A DNA stretch of 8,440 nucleotides, from assembly GCA_937891215.1 (NCBI GenBank), contig CALAEU010000129.1:1-8440 (forward strand), written 5' to 3'. Shown piece after piece: positions 6,663 through 8,440 of the stretch; the first letter of the stretch is position 1; the number at the start of each line of letters is the position of its first letter. A model generated the notes under the pieces. That model did not search any database, had not been told where the DNA came from, and saw only the letters and a list, made by a program, of their open reading frames with translations. Position numbers and translations under genes: made by a program. The DNA comes from an uncultured Clostridia bacterium (GTDB taxonomy: Bacteria; Bacillota_A; Clostridia; Oscillospirales; Acutalibacteraceae).

Positions 6663-7721
6663 TTAACCTTGTGCAAATCTGTTTCTGTAAAAATCTGTTA
6701 TAGTTCCTTTACATTCTCTTGCAAGTTTATAAATTTCTTCAGAGAATGCTCCTGCATCAACAGACAACTGACTTATTGCTATATTGAAGTTTTGTCTTGT
6801 GAAATCATCTAACTTACAGAAAATCTCATCGAACTGCATAGCAAATGCACAAACCTGTGCGTGAATTGGAGTTTCTTCTGATGTAAGTTGATGTGGGAAC
6901 CCTGTTCCATCCGCCCTTTCGTGGTGATACATACAGATATCACTGCAAACTGCACAGAAATATGCACAACTTGACGAAGTATTCATTCTTACAAATTTAG
7001 CGCCCGCAGTTGTATGCTTCTGGAACATTCTGTAATCGCTTTCATTCTTTTTAGGGAAATCAATACATCTGTCAGGAATAGTCATATAACCAAGGTTATA
7101 GAAATATGCTGCAGTTGTAATCATATTGATTTTTGCCGGTTCATATTCGTCACCAACAAATTGCGAACCATATTCATTCATAAGAATTCTGGTGAGTTCT
7201 GAAACGCGTTTGAACTTTTCATCACTCACACCTTTATTTTTCAAATAATCTTTATAAACACCTGTAAGTCTGCCTATAAAAATGTTTGTATCATTAATAT
7301 CGAACTCTTTCAAAGGTCCGCTGTAAACATTTGTGTTTCTTGGTTCAATATCAAGAAGTGTATGTACTTTTTCTAAAACCATTTCGCCATCGAATGGTTT
7401 TGAAACAAAAGAAGTTATACCAAATTCTGCTGCACGGCGAACATTCTCTTTAGTTGCCTCTGCAGTCATCATAATAATCGGAATACCCGTAAGACCATTG
7501 TTCTGCATAAGTTGTAAAACTGAAAAACCGTCAATCAATGGCATAACAACGTCAAGAAGCATAGCGTCAAATTTAACTTCTTTTTTAGTAAGTATGTCAA
7601 GTGCTTCGTATCCATTTTTTGCATCTGTAATTTCAAAGTAATTCTCTAAAATATGATGAAGTATTTCTCTGTCAATAAAACTGTCATCTGCTATTAATAA
7701 TCTTTTTTTCTCTTCTGCCAC
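6663..7721 (-). CDS. Response regulator: receiver plus degenerate HD-GYP-like output domain
   Basis: A 352-residue response regulator. The receiver domain (about 6-122) has acidic D12/D13, phospho-acceptor D57 in LLDVVMP, T86 and K108, all intact. Residues ~165-345 align by eye with HD-GYP domains, which in active members hydrolyse cyclic di-GMP using a bi- or trinuclear metal centre. The landmarks run in the usual order, but several metal-ligand positions differ. The HD-containing HDIGKxxIPD segment reads YNLGYMTIPD (208-217), so the HD dyad is Y208-N209 and the nearby Lys is Y212. The early His before RV appears to be Lys, and the Asp of the ADxFDA motif is M295. H236, H266-H267-E268 and DGTGFP (271-276, usually DGxGYP) are kept. 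A catalytically dead or altered output domain is the likely reading. The start is GTG 7721 with AAGGAG (7731-7736) 9 bases upstream. It is the middle gene of the operon, 49 bases after the HPt gene. No DNA-binding domain is present. Confidence 0.9.
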   Translation of the reverse strand: MAEEKKRLLIADDSFIDREILHHILENYFEITDAKNGYEALDILTKKEVKFDAMLLDVVMPLIDGFSVLQLMQNNGLTGIPIIMMTAEATKENVRRAAEFGITSFVSKPFDGEMVLEKVHTLLDIEPRNTNVYSGPLKEFDINDTNIFIGRLTGVYKDYLKNKGVSDEKFKRVSELTRILMNEYGSQFVGDEYEPAKINMITTAAYFYNLGYMTIPDRCIDFPKKNESDYRMFQKHTTAGAKFVRMNTSSSCAYFCAVCSDICMYHHERADGTGFPHQLTSEETPIHAQVCAFAMQFDEIFCKLDDFTRQNFNIAISQLSVDAGAFSEEIYKLARECKGTITDFYRNRFAQG

Positions 7722-7744
7722 AATTTTTCGCTCCTTATGTATAA

Positions 7745-7774
7745 TTGATTTTCTTCAGAGGGAATGAAAATCAA
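7745..7774 (-). promoter_or_regulatory. Intercistronic stem-loop between the HPt and response-regulator genes
   Basis: A 9-bp perfect inverted repeat TTGATTTTC/GAAAATCAA (7745-7753 with 7766-7774), loop 12 bases, covers the HPt stop codon and ends 8 bases before the regulator's ribosome binding site. No T-run follows on the coding strand, so it does not look like a terminator. It may affect mRNA processing, stability or the relative expression of the two genes. Confidence 0.4.
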
Positions 7775-8124
7775 CCTGCATTATTTTTTATAAATTCTAC
7801 AAGTTCTTTTTGTAAATTTTCTATTTTGTCAAATTCCTCAAGTGCCGCCTGTGGGTTCCCTTGTCTTAAAAAATCCACAATTTTTGTGTAACTGTTATAA
7901 AGTGAATCAATTGAAAGATTTGCTGTAACGCCTTTAATCAAGTGTGTTCTTTCAATTGCTCTGTCAATCTCGTTTGCCTCTATAAGAAAACGAAATTCAT
8001 TCTCTTCGATTACTTCAGGAAATTTAAAAAGAAGACGCTTATAAAAGTCAACTTTGCCTTTCATTCTGTCAAGACCGACATCTATATTACAACCATATTC
8101 TTTTAACGACTCTAAAAACTGCAT
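7771..8124 (-). CDS. Free-standing HPt phosphotransfer protein
   Basis: A 117-residue cytoplasmic, mostly helical protein of the histidine phosphotransfer (HPt) family, which shuttles phosphate between receiver domains and has no ATPase activity. The diagnostic segment is RTHLIKGVTANLSI (59-72), matching the family pattern aHxLKGxaxnlG, with H61 as the predicted phospho-accepting His and K64-G65 following. The N-terminal half has the clostridial-style pattern GLDRMKGKVDFYKRLLFKF (17-35). Length is typical for a stand-alone HPt domain. Start ATG 8124 has GGGGTG at 8129-8134, with GGGG 6 bases upstream. It is the first gene of the operon behind a consensus promoter, followed by the response regulator and the hybrid kinase. 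I infer that it links the kinase's receiver (D658) to the regulator's receiver (D57). Confidence 0.92.
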   Translation of the reverse strand: MQFLESLKEYGCNIDVGLDRMKGKVDFYKRLLFKFPEVIEENEFRFLIEANEIDRAIERTHLIKGVTANLSIDSLYNSYTKIVDFLRQGNPQAALEEFDKIENLQKELVEFIKNNAG

Positions 8125-8200
8125 ACCGCACCCCGTTTGTCATTTCTGCATAAAATTTCAACAAAATATCACAAATATCTGTTAATAATTTATCATTCTA

Positions 8201-8229
8201 AATATACCATAAATGTCAGGTTATGTCAA
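8201..8229 (-). promoter_or_regulatory. Sigma-70-type promoter of the phosphorelay operon
   Basis: On the minus strand, a perfect -35 TTGACA (8224-8229) and -10 TATATT (8201-8206) are spaced by exactly 17 bases. The predicted transcript start near 8194 leaves a leader of about 70 bases before the HPt gene. The leader is AT-rich, with no obvious riboswitch. Confidence 0.82.
8213..8228 (-). promoter_or_regulatory. 10-bp-period direct repeat overlapping the operon -35 box (possible operator)
   Basis: The hexamer TGACAT (minus strand) occurs twice with 4 bases between, one helical turn apart (8213-8218 and 8223-8228), with the upstream copy inside the -35 element. Such spacing is common for response-regulator binding sites. 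No DNA-binding regulator is encoded in this window, and a six-base repeat can arise by chance. Confidence 0.3.
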
Positions 8230-8237
8230 TAAAAAAG

Positions 8238-8367
8238 TGTGCAAGTTGCAAGTATGCAAGTGTGCAAGTATGGCTAGTATGGCTAGTGTGGCTAGTGTGG
8301 TTAGGTGTTAGGTGTTAGATGTTAGGAAATAGGAAATAGGAAATAGGAATTAGGAATTAGAAATTAG
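8238..8367. repeat. Drifting tandem repeat of 7-9 bp units
   Basis: About 17 consecutive units, all ending in AG, change step by step from left to right. TGTGCAAG-type units (8238-8268) are followed by TATGGCTAG twice, then TGTGGCTAG and TGTGGTTAG (8269-8304). Next come GTGTTAG twice and ATGTTAG (8305-8325), GAAATAG three times (8326-8346), GAATTAG twice (8347-8360) and AAATTAG (8361-8367). Neighbouring units differ by zero to a few bases, while distant ones are barely alike. No open frame uses it. It lies between the operon promoter and a terminator, in a gene-free stretch (8125-8440) that otherwise holds only those signals. Confidence 0.9.
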
Positions 8368-8383
8368 TAAACACACAAAGAAA

Positions 8384-8423
8384 AAAACTCAGTTAACTGA
8401 CCGAAATCAATTAACTGAGTTTT
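8384..8423 (-). terminator. Hairpin terminator for a gene right of the window
   Basis: A perfect 13-bp inverted repeat (8384-8396 with 8411-8423), loop 14 bases. On the minus strand the stem ends in a run of seven T (8381-8387), a good U-tract; on the plus strand it is followed by TTTTGTTTG. A minus-strand gene entering from the right edge is the likely user. A TAA on the minus strand at 8431-8433 could be its stop, but only two further codons are visible, so no gene is called. Confidence 0.7.
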
Positions 8424-8440
8424 GTTTGATTTACTTGCAA

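Noticed and set aside
7333..7641. Plus-strand frame antisense to the receiver domain
   Set aside because: The coding strand shows a fully conserved receiver; the antisense peptide has no recognisable features.
8238..8367. CRISPR-like array
   Set aside because: Units are 7-9 bp, contiguous, without spacers, and the sequence drifts; no cas genes are nearby.

Overview
The window reads as chromosomal DNA from a low-GC, Gram-positive-type bacterium, most likely an uncultured gut-associated member of the Clostridia (Bacillota). This rests on AT-rich codon use, strong AAGGAG/GGGGTG-type ribosome binding sites, TTGACA/TATAAT-type promoters, intrinsic terminators between transcription units, and the flavour of the proteins (a clostridial-looking RodA/FtsW, TspO, and an HPt protein of the GLxRxxG..FYxxLLxkF type). 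The taxon is inferred; no rRNA or other marker gene is present.

Layout. Positions 1-~840 hold an N-terminally incomplete, visibly more AT-rich minus-strand frame for an acidic coiled-coil protein that runs off the left edge. It abuts, with no intergenic DNA, the 5' end of a plus-strand rodA/ftsW-family gene (839-1960) that has no ribosome binding site and lacks its usual cytoplasmic N-terminus. Two 5'-truncated genes meeting head to head point to a breakpoint near 815-860, either an assembly chimera or a real rearrangement. After a terminator comes a plus-strand tspO gene (2065-2562). It converges on a minus-strand acyl-CoA synthetase-like gene (2612-4318), with a strong hairpin between the two stop codons. 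The synthetase gene has its own consensus promoter.

The right half (8124 down to 4439, minus strand) is a three-gene phosphorelay operon. In transcription order it encodes a free-standing HPt phosphotransfer protein, a response regulator with a receiver and an HD-GYP-like output domain, and a membrane-bound hybrid sensor kinase with a large extracytoplasmic sensor region. Together they supply the full set of His and Asp sites for a kinase His -> kinase receiver Asp -> HPt His -> regulator Asp relay. The HD-GYP-like domain has lost the HD dyad and other metal-ligand positions but keeps the HHE...DG.G.P segment, so the relay may end in a non-catalytic output domain. The operon has a consensus promoter at 8201-8229, overlapped by a 10-bp-spaced direct repeat, and a terminator at 4404-4433.

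The last ~200 bases hold a drifting tandem repeat, in which 7-9 bp units change stepwise from TGTGCAAG-like to GAATTAG-like, followed by a hairpin terminator that probably belongs to a minus-strand gene beyond the right edge.
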